Below are positions 10,601 to 19,280 of a DNA stretch of 35,367 bases, in pieces. The stretch lies in the NCBI GenBank assembly GCA_000333855.2, contig CM007342.1, positions 361,687 through 397,053 on the forward strand, in the 5' to 3' direction. Numbering within the stretch: the stretch's first letter is position 1; each line of letters begins with the position of its first letter. The DNA is from Endotrypanum monterogeii. Its lineage: Eukaryota > Euglenozoa > Kinetoplastea > Trypanosomatida > Trypanosomatidae. The notes beneath the pieces are model-generated. The model made no database searches. It saw only the letters and a list, made by a program, of their open reading frames with translations, and was not told where the DNA came from. Position numbers and translations under genes: made by a program.

Positions 10601-13557
10601 CACCGCAGTGGACGCCGCTGAATGATTTGGTCCAAGAACTCTTCCGCTGCTTGCGCTGCACCAGCGAGACAACCGGCGGCGATGGAGAAATTGACGGAGG
10701 CGGGCAGAGGGACAGCCCTGCTGGGGGTCGATATACACCACTGACAACGCCACCAGCGTCTTCCGATGCCATCTCGGAAACAATGCCGCAGCGACCAGAC
10801 AGTACGCTTCCTTTGGAGGTTGGCTCCAAAGCTCTACCGCAGCGCGCGAGCCCGACTTCGTTGTCATCGCCTACCGTACAGCAACAGCAGCGCGGCGACA
10901 CGAGTGTTGTGCACCTCTCAAATCGTCTGAGCTTCCATGTGCGACGCATGACGCCGCTGCAGCCGGCGCGCCTTCTTCACCTCGATTATGTTGGTGTTCC
11001 TATCGTTGCGTACGACCCCGCGATGCTGGAATGGATGGATATGGCAGTTCATGATGTTTTCCGGCTGGTGGACGGTGTGCGAACTGTGGCTGATATTGTG
11101 TTCAGCATAGCCTTGGACACCACGACGACGCTGGCAGAGGTCTACGCCGAGGCACTGGAGCGAGGCATTGCAGAGCTGGCCGTTTTAGCTGCGAGTCCAA
11201 CCGGCGTAGGTGCACCCGCCGCGCCGAGAAGCGCCACAGCCAGCGTCAAGAATGTCCGCAACCGTCGTGCTGCCGTCAAAGCTAATGTTACCCACTCCGT
11301 CTCGGGAGTTGGTGCTGCCGAGGCGCGGGGATCGGGTGAGTCGGCCGCAGAGGCTGCTGGTGCGGCTGGTCGATGGGCCGGAGTTGCTGAGGGCCCAAAC
11401 CCGTCGGTTTTCGTGTCCGTTCCTATCAACTCGCGTTCGCACCCACCGCTGCTGCCTGGGGCTCGGTACTCGATCCCAGCTTCTGTGACAGTCGGCACCA
11501 GCGACGGGCTGGTTTCTCTGCCGAATCACGTCAACGTGCGTCCCGCCTCAAGTGCCGCGGGTGACGCGGAGGCGCAGAATACCGGCGTGAGCGGACGAAG
11601 CGGCTCCAATGGTTTCACATCGACAATTTTCCTTTCATCGGGTGTACCTCATCGCTACCGCGGCAGTGCCACCCCCGTGGCCTCCTCGCCGTCACCGCCG
11701 CAGATCAGCATGGAGCTCCCATCAACCTGGGTTGCGACAACTGGGATGGTGATGGAAGCCCTTCTTCATTTGGAGTTGTGCCACCTCATCAAGGTGTATC
11801 GCCCATGGACTGAGAGGACGCGTTACAGCACTACCCGCGTGGCTCAACGTGTATTGCGCAGCGCTCACCACCCGGCACGTCATCTCGTGGCGCGCTACCT
11901 TCTCTATGTGGCGTGGAGGGAGCGGCAGGAGCGCAGAGAGGAGCGGCGGCGCTTGGTTGCAGAGCTGCAGAAGGTTCGCAAAAAACATATGAGGACAGAG
12001 CGTGGGGCTCGGAAAGCATCAACGCCGTTGTTTGCCGCCACCTCTGCCACCGCAGCAAAGCAGCCTGGAAACGCAGAGCCGGAAAACTCGACTTCAGAGA
12101 GACGGTGTTGCGCAGCTGAGTCAGGCTTTTCGGCAGCGGGTTCACTGCCGCACACCACAGCAGCAGACCCTCTGGGTGTAACATCTGTAAGTAGCCTCGG
12201 CAGTAGAGGCGCATCCCCAACCGCCAGCGCTGCCGTCGCCGTTCCCTCCTCTAATCAAATTGTGAACAGCAGGGGTTGGCCGCCGACCGCTTCTGCGCGC
12301 CGTTCACCGACAGCCTCCTGCATGTATGATCTACAACGAAGCGGATCGAACAGACAACCGCCATACGATACAGTATCGGCGACACGCTCCACACGTCTTG
12401 ACAGTCTGTCTCTCCCACTTATGCCACGAACGAATCCCCTGCAGTGTTCCGGCGCTGGCAGCCTCAGCTACGCCGGGGAGGTAGATGCGAGTCGTGGTCA
12501 CCGTCAGGCCCCTTCCACAAGAAGCCTCGCGTCGTCATCGCTAAGGCATTCGTTGACGGTCGGGGCGTCTGGGAGGCTACAACTGACTCTCATAAACTCA
12601 CCCACTACATCTCCTCTGCAGCGTCCCGGTATAGGCACCGCGAACGACATCGCACGCGGAATATTTGCAAGGAACGCTGAGGTTGAAGCAAGCCGTAACG
12701 ACAGGATGCCGTCTTCTTTGGCAGTGGTTTCTCATAGCAGGAGTCCTTCGCCGCTGTTGCGGCAACAGGTCTCGCATCTCGACAGCCGAGGCGATACGCA
12801 CGGTGCTACGCTTCGCTCATGCCGCAGCATCAGTATGAGCAGTACCACAAGCTCTGACAGCAGCACCGGCATGGAACGGCGCCCTCCCAGGTCACCTAAG
12901 ACATCGTCGTCGATGATGTCGTCTGAGCGACACGTGAGTAGCAGCTCGAGTGTGTCGTCGTCGTCGTCGTCAAGCTTGACACCGACATATGAAAAGGCAA
13001 CTTTGTACCCGTTGGCCTCATTGTCAGCGGTGGATGACAACGCCGCACAGGCCCCAGCGGAGGCGCCACACGTGCATACGTCTATTTTGAACTCCCCCAA
13101 GGCTTCCGCTGCTGATGCGAAGGTGCCCGCATCTGTAGGAGTAGATGCCCCCGCTGCCAACACCGCAGTTGGCGCTGCACAGTATCTCTTTCAATCACCT
13201 TGTGATACTGAGACGAAGGAGCAACGCCCCCACGATCCCGCCCTCTTGTCTGCACTCGGGGAGTTGGAGTGTTTGGGCAGGTGTGTCACTCCTGCCGAGG
13301 CGTCTTCGCGGGAAAGGCAACCCCGCTATGGGTCTCCACCTAAAACCTTTGCGCCGACGGATGCGGACGTGAATCACGCCGCCGCTGCCGCTCTGTGTGC
13401 ACTTGCAAAGTTCACCAACACGAGTGTGTCGTCGGTGCAAGGGGAGATGCAGCGTATACCGGTGTGGGCCACATCCTTCAACGGGTGGTCCCCGCGCTGT
13501 GTGAAGGCGCTGGTCGAGGTGGCCATACTGAACGACTGGCTAGAAGAGGTGCCATGA
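7606..13557 (+). CDS. NPR2/NPRL2-like protein (putative GATOR1 subunit), expanded
   Basis: A protein of 1983 residues whose conserved islands recall NPR2/NPRL2. That family is a GATOR1 subunit that restrains TORC1 when amino acids are scarce, acting at vacuole or lysosome membranes. The islands are: 30-60, a first longin-type strand (LECVLLFALDVVKGPYI); 462-558, with YYPEDIP, then HYQRKTLRYSLCFVFR and a helix, like the NPR2 segment around its SRNALLFNLGF motif; 1108-1196, with VGVPIVAYD, HDVFRLVDGVRTVADI and a helix ending in a Leu-rich strand, like the NPR2 'IDG...KIA' winged-helix region; 1374-1445, helical and basic; and 1954-1983, a C-terminal helix. Between them lie Ser/Ala/Gly/Pro-rich linkers with short Gln and Ser runs. 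Animal NPRL2 is roughly 380 residues, so this protein is about five times larger. The family call rests on pattern memory, not on a profile search. A kinetoplastid-specific DENN/longin protein is the alternative. The start is the first in-frame ATG. Confidence 0.55.
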   Translation: MSYNHPTSRVLSPKATVTRTPDSGANSDTLFQLECVLLFALDVVKGPYIHSCAPTNPPEAIQSFLQSPGMLSPFSALAAGCPGAAGPRVEKSFTQSPPPPQAIRSKSPAEVCVGGDLGLPGSEPCTAAGLAADSSSSSDLRTPRVPSPAPPPMPLEMSTLAATIDVSSSSKPPSLHQSSCTSLLSQQLLSSPSLLKRSSPAAELSDAVSGDVTSDRVRNGGPPSLLAQPRFLRLSDPTTPDGANTYAMSISRTNPLASEDGSVFPAPTQTFATELHQQARQHIPLAGGSSMSAESQSTGGGDMFAQTTNPSENGGDSSLPDSRNHCDLNGEVPHAEEGKGGVDGGVSLMGELGTLGTAVAAVGAYSSSTSSATRTPLRVPPVAVTYPCFERNSSAAVSGVAAEKATEAEGQQQFQHHTRRHLTHPLPSFSQGWPSLTLSAIAASTATTATAAVDSNSMGASIDVFVPRSEFCRRVLWLYPAESGVLFLYYPEDIPGEHYQRKTLRYSLCFVFRVDSRRITIGDGLLHQLVHPYSVVLTHIAEELREAELKYAYMLRGLRHSTMASPRASSISALTPSIPSLAPPRTSSRVAAPPLVASSTASVLAASSHEFEDSSSHSHGTRVPARLHGAPSKADTLACPRTTEQGNGTVLSSATAKTGTLVGNTALNLHCEASAYPISETAPVTDHRDAVVSVGASSQQLAAAAAGEIGPQCSRVEVTGCISTSSMSLHQLGASSLNVRVEASGISDAVAASATDGSAPREPEGDAGGVHNPPGGGDGPLVQGLQSRLARSSSAAGTAAAVEAMQTALLPYSSSFSPPTLAQSDSKAGTAALLSADPGSSVPSLGVADGGGDAVRFISTCITDVEAGDETTAVPLSLPLRGHTGSATPVAFPPCTARPQQREDATCSGPDNSVAFSSYSPVAAPASSPLVTLSGTLSHLQTQQQQQTSAAGAASPAPPTVFSSNHMPTSAMGTTGTGSSAASPSSMHILNAFITPPTAPQWTPLNDLVQELFRCLRCTSETTGGDGEIDGGGQRDSPAGGRYTPLTTPPASSDAISETMPQRPDSTLPLEVGSKALPQRASPTSLSSPTVQQQQRGDTSVVHLSNRLSFHVRRMTPLQPARLLHLDYVGVPIVAYDPAMLEWMDMAVHDVFRLVDGVRTVADIVFSIALDTTTTLAEVYAEALERGIAELAVLAASPTGVGAPAAPRSATASVKNVRNRRAAVKANVTHSVSGVGAAEARGSGESAAEAAGAAGRWAGVAEGPNPSVFVSVPINSRSHPPLLPGARYSIPASVTVGTSDGLVSLPNHVNVRPASSAAGDAEAQNTGVSGRSGSNGFTSTIFLSSGVPHRYRGSATPVASSPSPPQISMELPSTWVATTGMVMEALLHLELCHLIKVYRPWTERTRYSTTRVAQRVLRSAHHPARHLVARYLLYVAWRERQERREERRRLVAELQKVRKKHMRTERGARKASTPLFAATSATAAKQPGNAEPENSTSERRCCAAESGFSAAGSLPHTTAADPLGVTSVSSLGSRGASPTASAAVAVPSSNQIVNSRGWPPTASARRSPTASCMYDLQRSGSNRQPPYDTVSATRSTRLDSLSLPLMPRTNPLQCSGAGSLSYAGEVDASRGHRQAPSTRSLASSSLRHSLTVGASGRLQLTLINSPTTSPLQRPGIGTANDIARGIFARNAEVEASRNDRMPSSLAVVSHSRSPSPLLRQQVSHLDSRGDTHGATLRSCRSISMSSTTSSDSSTGMERRPPRSPKTSSSMMSSERHVSSSSSVSSSSSSSLTPTYEKATLYPLASLSAVDDNAAQAPAEAPHVHTSILNSPKASAADAKVPASVGVDAPAANTAVGAAQYLFQSPCDTETKEQRPHDPALLSALGELECLGRCVTPAEASSRERQPRYGSPPKTFAPTDADVNHAAAAALCALAKFTNTSVSSVQGEMQRIPVWATSFNGWSPRCVKALVEVAILNDWLEEVP

Positions 13558-13764
13558 GCAGCGGCGGTAAGAGTCGGCGGTACGGTGTGCCACGCCTGAG
13601 CAAGAACCCACGCACGCTTTGCTACTTTGACGGGGGAACACTCTGATACACGCCGGGCGAGAGAGCTCGCTCGTTCGCCATCTTCGGGGTCTGTAAGCAG
13701 CGGCAGAGTGAGAGGCGAGGGAGAAGTACAGATTGTGGTGGTAATCTTATCGGCTCATGAAAGC

Positions 13765-13768
<4 letters not shown>

Positions 13769-13802
<34 letters not shown>
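13769..13802. repeat. (TA)n microsatellite
   Basis: Uninterrupted TA run of about 34 nt, starting about 210 nt past the stop codon of the NPR2-like gene. Confidence 0.95.
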
Positions 13803-13807
<5 letters not shown>

Positions 13808-14563
13808 TAAATATCATGTGTTTTCCCCACAATCAAACACACAAAAAAAAAGTTGACTCATTCGCGGCTGACATTGGCGTGTAACGCTTTCGGTTTTCTT
13901 TTTTTTTTGTCTAGGAGAGGTGCAAAAAAAAAAAAAGGGTGCCAGGCAGACGCAGCAAGCTTTTGTGTATTTGTCTGCGCACGGGGAACAAAGTAAATGG
14001 GGGAGGGGAGGGGGGGGGGAACATACAGTCAACCTGTGGGGCGCACACATGCATTGTGTTTTGTGTTGCTTCATCATCTTCTGCCGGAAGATTGACGTCA
14101 ACTAGAACTTGGTGTATTCAACATATCCAATCGAGGTGGTCGTGCTCGAGGGTCTGTCACTTAAGGGGCCCTGAGCCTACTTGTTGGGGCGTGATGTCTA
14201 CGCGTCTCGCGTATCCTCCACGCCCCCCCCTCCTATCTCACTCACTCTCTTCATGGAACTGCTTTGGGAACTCGCCTGACATCTTCGTTTATTATTACTT
14301 GGCTACCTGTCACTGCCTCAGTGCCGACCTCCCTCCTTTTCGCCTCCCCGCTCACCTCTGAGAGCAACCATGCACCGTGGTCTCTATGTGGCCCTCCTCG
14401 TGAGGATTTATTTCACATGAAATATCGATGTAGTGACTCATTATCATCCCCTTGCCCTCCCTTCCCTTCCCCTTGCCCTCACACTCCCCTCCCCTCTACC
14501 CCATTCTCCCAGCACGAAGGCTATTCCTTAAATCTTACTTGAGCTAAAAAGGCGAACGTTCAT

Positions 14564-14630
14564 CTTTTCAATCTCCTTTTGCGTCTCTGTTGCGATATAT
14601 AAATATTTATATATTTATATATTTAAGCAG
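14564..14630 (+). promoter_or_regulatory. Predicted trans-splice acceptor for the 62-residue gene
   Basis: A T/C-rich tract (about 14564-14591) and an A/T-rich segment precede AG at 14626-14627 and CAG ending at 14630. Splicing there leaves a 5' UTR of about 21 nt without an ATG, directly before 14652. This supports the small gene as real. Confidence 0.45.
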
Positions 14631-14651
14631 ACATCAACAAGTTCTATCATC

Positions 14652-14840
14652 ATGGATCCGTATTATTATCTACTGGCGTTCATGTCCGCCTTCATGTGTG
14701 TTGTGTTATTTCTGCTCACACGCAGCGCTGGCAGGATAGCAAAGGAACGTGAAGCTGAAGTGGCTGCTTCCCTTGCAGCAGAGGGTGGTAGTGTGACCAT
14801 GGGCAGCACTCGCCAGCGCCGTGCTCGCCGCGAGGAGTAG
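14652..14840 (+). CDS. 62-residue single-pass membrane microprotein
   Basis: Residues 4-22 are a strongly hydrophobic segment (YYYLLAFMSAFMCVVLFLL), followed at once by R24, R28 and K31. A charged, Ala/Glu-rich stretch comes next, then a basic end (RQRRARREE). The positive-inside rule suggests an N-terminal signal anchor with the tail in the cytosol. The junction LFLLTRSAGR recalls, from memory, the anchor region of the ER UFMylation adaptor DDRGK1 (UFBP1). The DDRGK domain is absent, and I see no continuation in any frame downstream, so no name is given. Reasons to believe it is a gene: the first ATG lies just after a likely splice acceptor, the context is good (CATCATGGA), and its composition differs from the surrounding microsatellite DNA. 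Conservation in related genomes would settle it. Confidence 0.65.
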   Translation: MDPYYYLLAFMSAFMCVVLFLLTRSAGRIAKEREAEVAASLAAEGGSVTMGSTRQRRARREE

Positions 14841-15015
14841 CTGATAGTTGGAGAGGGTCAGCCGCATGCATGCACGCGTATGTGCGTAGGTGTTCAGTTT
14901 CTTAGCTCCACACGTTTATAATACACGAAGGGGCTCCCCACGGCACTCGAGGACGTAATGTGGAGCGCGCAGGTGCACATGTATCACTTTTCCCTTCCTT
15001 ATCACACACTAGAAG

Positions 15016-15039
15016 CACACACACACACACACACACACA
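15016..15039. repeat. (CA)n microsatellite
   Basis: CA run continuing into ACAT variants to about 15055. Confidence 0.9.
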
Positions 15040-15186
15040 TACACACATACACGCGCGTGCGTTCAATCTCCACGTGGCTAGGGTTTTCCTTTGCTCCCTT
15101 GGTGGTGCTCTCTTCTTCATGGACTGTTGTAGAGGGTAGGCGTGTGCGGGTTGTGGGTACACGTACATATATGTACGCACACTTCC

Positions 15187-15219
<33 letters not shown>
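15187..15219. repeat. (TA)n joined to (TG)n
   Basis: A perfect TA run (15187-15211) passes directly into a TG run. The whole is an alternating purine-pyrimidine tract. Confidence 0.9.
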
Positions 15220-15873
15220 ATGTGTATATTATTATTAAGAGCGTTGTACATTTATTTACTACCTCTGTTCGCATCTGTATGTTGGTCTGGCTCGACTCGC
15301 CAGTAATAAGGAGGACGTGGTCACTTGTGATCAGTTCAAAGATAAATCTGACAGCCACCCCCCTCCGTCATCCCCCCTGCCTCTCAGGGGGCTTGAGCTG
15401 GCGAAGAAGGGATAGGAGTGGCGGAGGAGTTTTGGGTGTCTTTTTGTGCACGCGTGTGCGGGGTACCTGATCGGACATAAATAAAAAAAAAATAATAATG
15501 CACATGTGTGGGAAACTTGACAGCAACAAAAGGGGGGCGGTGGTGAAGGGAGCTCGATATTCTATTCTCCGCCTTGCTGATGTCAGGGAGGGGGGCTGCT
15601 GCGCTTCTCTATCAGTTCTTATATTGGTTCCTCTTGCTTCTCATTTTGCACACAGGCACACTTGGGCGGAGGAGCGTCCTGCCCAAAGACAGTCTTCCAG
15701 CGGTGCGAAAAGCAAAGGGGAAAACCAACAAGCATTCGTGACGGCGATGGGTCTCAGTGGAGGCAGAGGAGAAGGGGAGCGGGGGAGGGCCGTTCTCATC
15801 ATCATCATCATCGGATACGCTTCACAACTTTTCCTACCTGCTGTGATGTTCACCGCGTTTCCATTTTTTTTCC

Positions 15874-15909
15874 CCGTCCCGTCCCCTTCCCCGTCTCCGT
15901 CTCCGTCCC
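15874..15909. repeat. CCGTCC/CCGTCT imperfect tandem repeats
   Basis: Short pyrimidine-rich units of about six bases repeated several times, with variation. On the + strand they add to a long T/C-rich region (about 15860-15990). Confidence 0.75.
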
Positions 15910-16103
15910 TCTTTCGATTTTTCTGGTTTCTTGCCACTCTTTTACGCACTCGCCACTCTCTTCCCCGTCCCTTTTATCTTTTCTGTATGTATGTATGTAT
16001 CGGTCCCCTACGTTCTCCGGTGCTTCCTCTCCAGGGCTCAGACGATCCACCTAAGTACTAATATTCTTTCCGTAGTTGCTGCGAAAACAGCGCCTATACA
16101 TAC

Positions 16104-16106
<3 letters not shown>

Positions 16107-16144
<38 letters not shown>
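16107..16144. repeat. (TA)n microsatellite
   Basis: Uninterrupted TA run of about 38 nt, the longest perfect TA tract in the window. Confidence 0.95.
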
Positions 16145-16145
<1 letters not shown>

Positions 16146-16454
16146 GTAAAGATTACGTTCTCTTCATTTTGCTTGGTTTTGGCTGCTGCCACTGCTTGTG
16201 TAGTGATCAGAAAAAAAAAAGGAGGAGGAGTGCGGTATCCAATTTTGACGTTTTTCCTTTTTTCTTCCTTCCTGTGTGACATACCGTACCCATACGCGAC
16301 TCGACGTGTGTGTGTAGAAGAAGAATAATAATAAAAAAAAAGGGTTTCGGGTGGGTGGTGGTGTTCACCGTGCATTCCAGTGGGCGTGTTCGAGACTGAG
16401 AACGAGGTTGGCGACTCGACGAGAATCGGTACTCCTCACAGATACACACAAGCA

Positions 16455-16473
16455 ATATATATATATATATATA
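16455..16473. repeat. (AT)n microsatellite
   Basis: Short AT run about 45 nt upstream of the WD40 start codon. Confidence 0.9.
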
Positions 16474-16505
16474 ATAAAGAATAGGGAGGCAGGTACATTT
16501 CCAAG

Positions 16506-16516
16506 TTTTTTTTCAG
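16506..16516 (+). promoter_or_regulatory. Possible trans-splice acceptor abutting the WD40 start codon
   Basis: Eight T residues followed by CAG end at 16516, one base before the ATG at 16518. This is a strong acceptor by sequence, but its use would leave a one-base native 5' UTR. An upstream alternative is the T/C tract at about 16255-16273, with an AG near 16315-16316. No ATG lies between that site and 16518. Confidence 0.35.
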
Positions 16517-16517
16517 G

Positions 16518-19280
16518 ATGAGCAGCAATTACTCGCCTTTTTCAACCGCGCCGGTCACGCGTGGGTCCAGTGGATCAGGGGTCTCCCACCAACACGGCCA
16601 CCACCACCACCACCACCACGGCGGTAGTGCGAATAGTAATGGTCTCATGGACGGTATGATTCCCGCGTCGTTGGCGACACGGTCACCAAGTGGTCCATCC
16701 GCAGTACCCATTGGCAGGGGCGTTGCCGGTGGCATGCTGCCCTATCCCATTCCACCTCCCCAATCTCAGCAGCAGCACGCGGCGTCACTCGCTATGATGA
16801 ATGCCTGCGGTCCAGTAGGTGCTGGTGGCGCGGGAATGCCCAACAGTGGTCCTGCCGTTCCTGCACCCCGTTCTGCTGCCGCCTTGCTGGCAGAAACCAC
16901 TGGTGCGCCACCACCTCCGCCGGCTCCATCACGTGGGGCGAACAGCACTGTAAGCATGGCTACCGTCACTGGAGGTATTGCTGCCGGCATCACAGCCACG
17001 ACTCCAACACCGCCACTTCTTGGCGCTCCTTCTATCACAACTCTCAATACGCCCTTAGCAGCAGTAGCGACAGCAACACCCGAGCCAGTTGCCTCCTCCT
17101 CAGTTATTTCCATGTCACCGTCCTTCAAAGCCTTCACCACATCTGCATCGGAGGTGTTGTCATCGATGATGGAGTCGGACTGGATGGTGACCCCTGCCGA
17201 TAGCGTTGGGGCTCAGGCGGCCATTCCTTCTGTAGCGACGGCGACGGCGGCGGGGGCGGCCACTGGATCCTCTTCAGAGTTGGCACGGCCGCCTTCGATC
17301 AATCCGCATTCTAAGGTCGAAATACAGTTCACCCTTTCTCCAAGGCAGGAACGCGGTGGTGTGGACGAAGGTAGTGTCTTTGGCTTCGAAGACGAATCAG
17401 GGGGGGAGGCTGCCGCCGACCAGCTGATGCAAGTGCTGATGGCCCTCAAACATCTGCAATCCTTCACGGATCCCCAGGAGGAGTCGCTCGAGGGCGAAGC
17501 ACAGAAATGGTACGGATTTATTCTTGACTGCGGCAACCCCCATCATGCAGCGGTGGCCCTCAAGGCGAGGATGTCACAGTTGGTAGACAGAGATTTGAGC
17601 ATCATGCTGGAGGGCCTGGCCGCCGCGATCATCCATTACAACATCTGGAGTGTGGCGTTGCTCATGGGGGCTTCTGAAAAGAAGACGCTGTGTCATCTCC
17701 TCCTGCGCATTGTGCTGAGGAGGCTTGTGTCACACCGCCACGCTTCGCATGACGCGGAGAAGTATGTGTCGGTTCTTGTCAAGATGCTGCTTGTAGGCTG
17801 GGTAAGCGTCAAGGGTATCGTGGACACCGTTGAACTGTGCCTGCAACACGAGGATTTGATCCATATCGGGTTGCGCATCCTTATACATTGCTTTTCCAAG
17901 TCACCAAACGCCTTTGAGCTTCGCGCTGCATTAGACGCCCAGCCACGTCTGGCGCAGCGCCTCGCTGAGTTGTACGCGACAAACCCGACTTTTGAGATGG
18001 AAGTGATGCTAGTGACTCGTTGGTGGCGCAACTTACCGCCTTCGATATGCTGCTCTGTGCCGATGGAGAACCCGCAGGTATGTTTTCCCTTGGGCCCTGT
18101 GACGTGTATGGAGTACTTCAATGTCCGTGATGAAGTAGTGACAGGCGACATGAGGGGCATCGTCACCCTCTGGGGCCCACCGATGTCCACTCGTCAGCCA
18201 TTGGCCAAGAACACGCTAGGTGTTCAGCACATCAGCGTTCGCCCACGCGGTGTCGTGCCGCTGCCGATGAACTGCGTCCCGGTAGCAATGTCTGGTCAGC
18301 GCCTGGATGGGCAGTACCTGGCCATTGCCGGCATGCCGCTCAAGACACGCAAGCCCTACTCGAAATACTCAGAGCAACTTTCCACCCGGCCGTCCTCGAC
18401 GGTTGCTTCCGCGACCGGCATGACGGCAATGGACGGCGTAGTGGAGGGTGTGGGTAGTGCAGGAGACGCGGCGGGCGTGGTCACGGGGTCGGCAGCCGGC
18501 ACGGGGAACGCCGGCGCCATCATCGTCATCACATGCAACGAGAATTCACTTCGGTGGACCAAGGGAGAGATTGTCATGCGACCACCCGGTACCGTCCTGA
18601 CTGCTATCACAGCGTTCCGCAACTCAATCGTAGCTGTTGGCGAAAGCGCTGTCAGCGTGGTTGCCACCACCTCCGGCATGTCTGGTGGGTCAGGGTCAGG
18701 GATCTCGAGCGGCAGTGCGAGTGCCCCTCACCGACTCAGTTTCGTTGACGTGGTGAACGGTGTTGCCATGCGTCAGATCCCCAAAGCGCACGACAACTAT
18801 ATCACTTCCCTCACAGTCCTTGAAGAGTGCAGTTACGTTCTTCTTTCCGGTGGTCGTGACGCGGCAGTTAAAGCGTGGGATCCGCGGTCGCGTGAGGACA
18901 CTCCTGTGATGAACACCGCACTCTGCACTAAGGCGCCGCACAACGAAGCAACCATCTCTTCGCTTCATACGACTGGTTACAGCATCATCACGACCGACGT
19001 CAGCGGTGCCATGGTTCTGTGGGACCTCCGCAATATGGCAGAGCCCCTCAGGCGACATCAGTTCTCGTGTCCCATCGTGGACGCGGCCCTTATACAAAAT
19101 CACCGCGCTGCCATTGCCACAACGCGTGGTATCGTGACCGTCAACCTTGATTCACTTGAACCGGAGGATTTATTCTATGAAAAGGGTGTGTGCACTCGCC
19201 TGCTGGCCAACAATGCTGGCAACCTCCTTTTCACTGCGCGGGGCAGCGAGTTGGACGTGTTCGCCGTCTCAGATGGTTGA
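16518..19280 (+). CDS. WD40-repeat protein with helical middle domain
   Basis: A protein of 920 residues and unassigned function. Residues 1-290 are low complexity (Ser, Ala, Gly, Pro, Thr) with a run of seven His at 28-34. Residues 291-505 are mostly helical and well composed (for example EAQKWYGFILDCGNPHHAA and LVKMLLVGWVSVKGIVDT), with an alpha-solenoid look. The C terminus is a beta-propeller. Clear repeats are at 528-555 (VTCMEYFNVRDEVVTGD...VTLW), 758-790 (HDNYITSLTVLEECSYVLLSGGRD...VKAWDPR) and about 807-840 (SLHTTGYSIITTDVSGAMVLWDLR), with weaker blades at 690-750 and 850-917. Gly/Ser-rich loops at about 630-670 and 715-735 interrupt the propeller. Such proteins usually act as scaffolds. 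Solenoid plus propeller architecture occurs in coat, trafficking and ciliary complexes, but here the order is solenoid then propeller and I cannot assign a complex. The first ATG is used, with no in-frame ATG upstream. Confidence 0.9.
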   Translation: MSSNYSPFSTAPVTRGSSGSGVSHQHGHHHHHHHGGSANSNGLMDGMIPASLATRSPSGPSAVPIGRGVAGGMLPYPIPPPQSQQQHAASLAMMNACGPVGAGGAGMPNSGPAVPAPRSAAALLAETTGAPPPPPAPSRGANSTVSMATVTGGIAAGITATTPTPPLLGAPSITTLNTPLAAVATATPEPVASSSVISMSPSFKAFTTSASEVLSSMMESDWMVTPADSVGAQAAIPSVATATAAGAATGSSSELARPPSINPHSKVEIQFTLSPRQERGGVDEGSVFGFEDESGGEAAADQLMQVLMALKHLQSFTDPQEESLEGEAQKWYGFILDCGNPHHAAVALKARMSQLVDRDLSIMLEGLAAAIIHYNIWSVALLMGASEKKTLCHLLLRIVLRRLVSHRHASHDAEKYVSVLVKMLLVGWVSVKGIVDTVELCLQHEDLIHIGLRILIHCFSKSPNAFELRAALDAQPRLAQRLAELYATNPTFEMEVMLVTRWWRNLPPSICCSVPMENPQVCFPLGPVTCMEYFNVRDEVVTGDMRGIVTLWGPPMSTRQPLAKNTLGVQHISVRPRGVVPLPMNCVPVAMSGQRLDGQYLAIAGMPLKTRKPYSKYSEQLSTRPSSTVASATGMTAMDGVVEGVGSAGDAAGVVTGSAAGTGNAGAIIVITCNENSLRWTKGEIVMRPPGTVLTAITAFRNSIVAVGESAVSVVATTSGMSGGSGSGISSGSASAPHRLSFVDVVNGVAMRQIPKAHDNYITSLTVLEECSYVLLSGGRDAAVKAWDPRSREDTPVMNTALCTKAPHNEATISSLHTTGYSIITTDVSGAMVLWDLRNMAEPLRRHQFSCPIVDAALIQNHRAAIATTRGIVTVNLDSLEPEDLFYEKGVCTRLLANNAGNLLFTARGSELDVFAVSDG

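Larger units (their letters stand above)
13558..14651. other. Intergenic spacer before the microprotein gene
   Basis: This 1.1 kb has no credible gene on either strand. It contains a (TA)n tract (13769-13802), A and T runs (about 13842-13935), G-rich blocks (13998-14020), C-rich DNA (14220-14235 and 14448-14512) and A/T-rich DNA (14593-14625). It presumably holds the 3' UTR of the NPR2-like gene and the splice signal of the next gene. Confidence 0.7.
14841..16517. other. Intergenic spacer before the WD40 gene
   Basis: This 1.7 kb has no convincing gene. A + strand frame at 15498-16061 is open but translates to Pro-Ser and Phe repeats from T/C tracts. The spacer carries (AC)n (15016-15039), TA/TG (15187-15219), CCGTCT-type repeats (15874-15909), a long TA tract (16107-16144), a short TA tract (16455-16473) and several A and T runs. 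Confidence 0.7.

Noticed and set aside
10038..10949. Minus-strand open frame of 303 residues
   Set aside because: It is antisense to the NPR2-like gene and arises from its GC-rich third positions. It has Cys and Val runs, no domain and no T/C tract in the right orientation.
14841..15400. A frameshifted remainder of a DDRGK1-like gene after the 62-residue frame
   Set aside because: No frame downstream shows the charged coiled coil or a DDRGK-type domain. The sequence is spacer DNA with CA and TA repeats.
15498..16061. Plus-strand open frame of 187 residues with hydrophobic patches
   Set aside because: The Phe, Pro-Ser and Ile runs come from T/C and ATC repeats. No conserved motif is visible.
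16599..16619. Seven-His run as an engineered tag
   Set aside because: It consists of CAC codon repeats inside a natural low-complexity head with no vector-like flanks. It is best explained as triplet repeat expansion.
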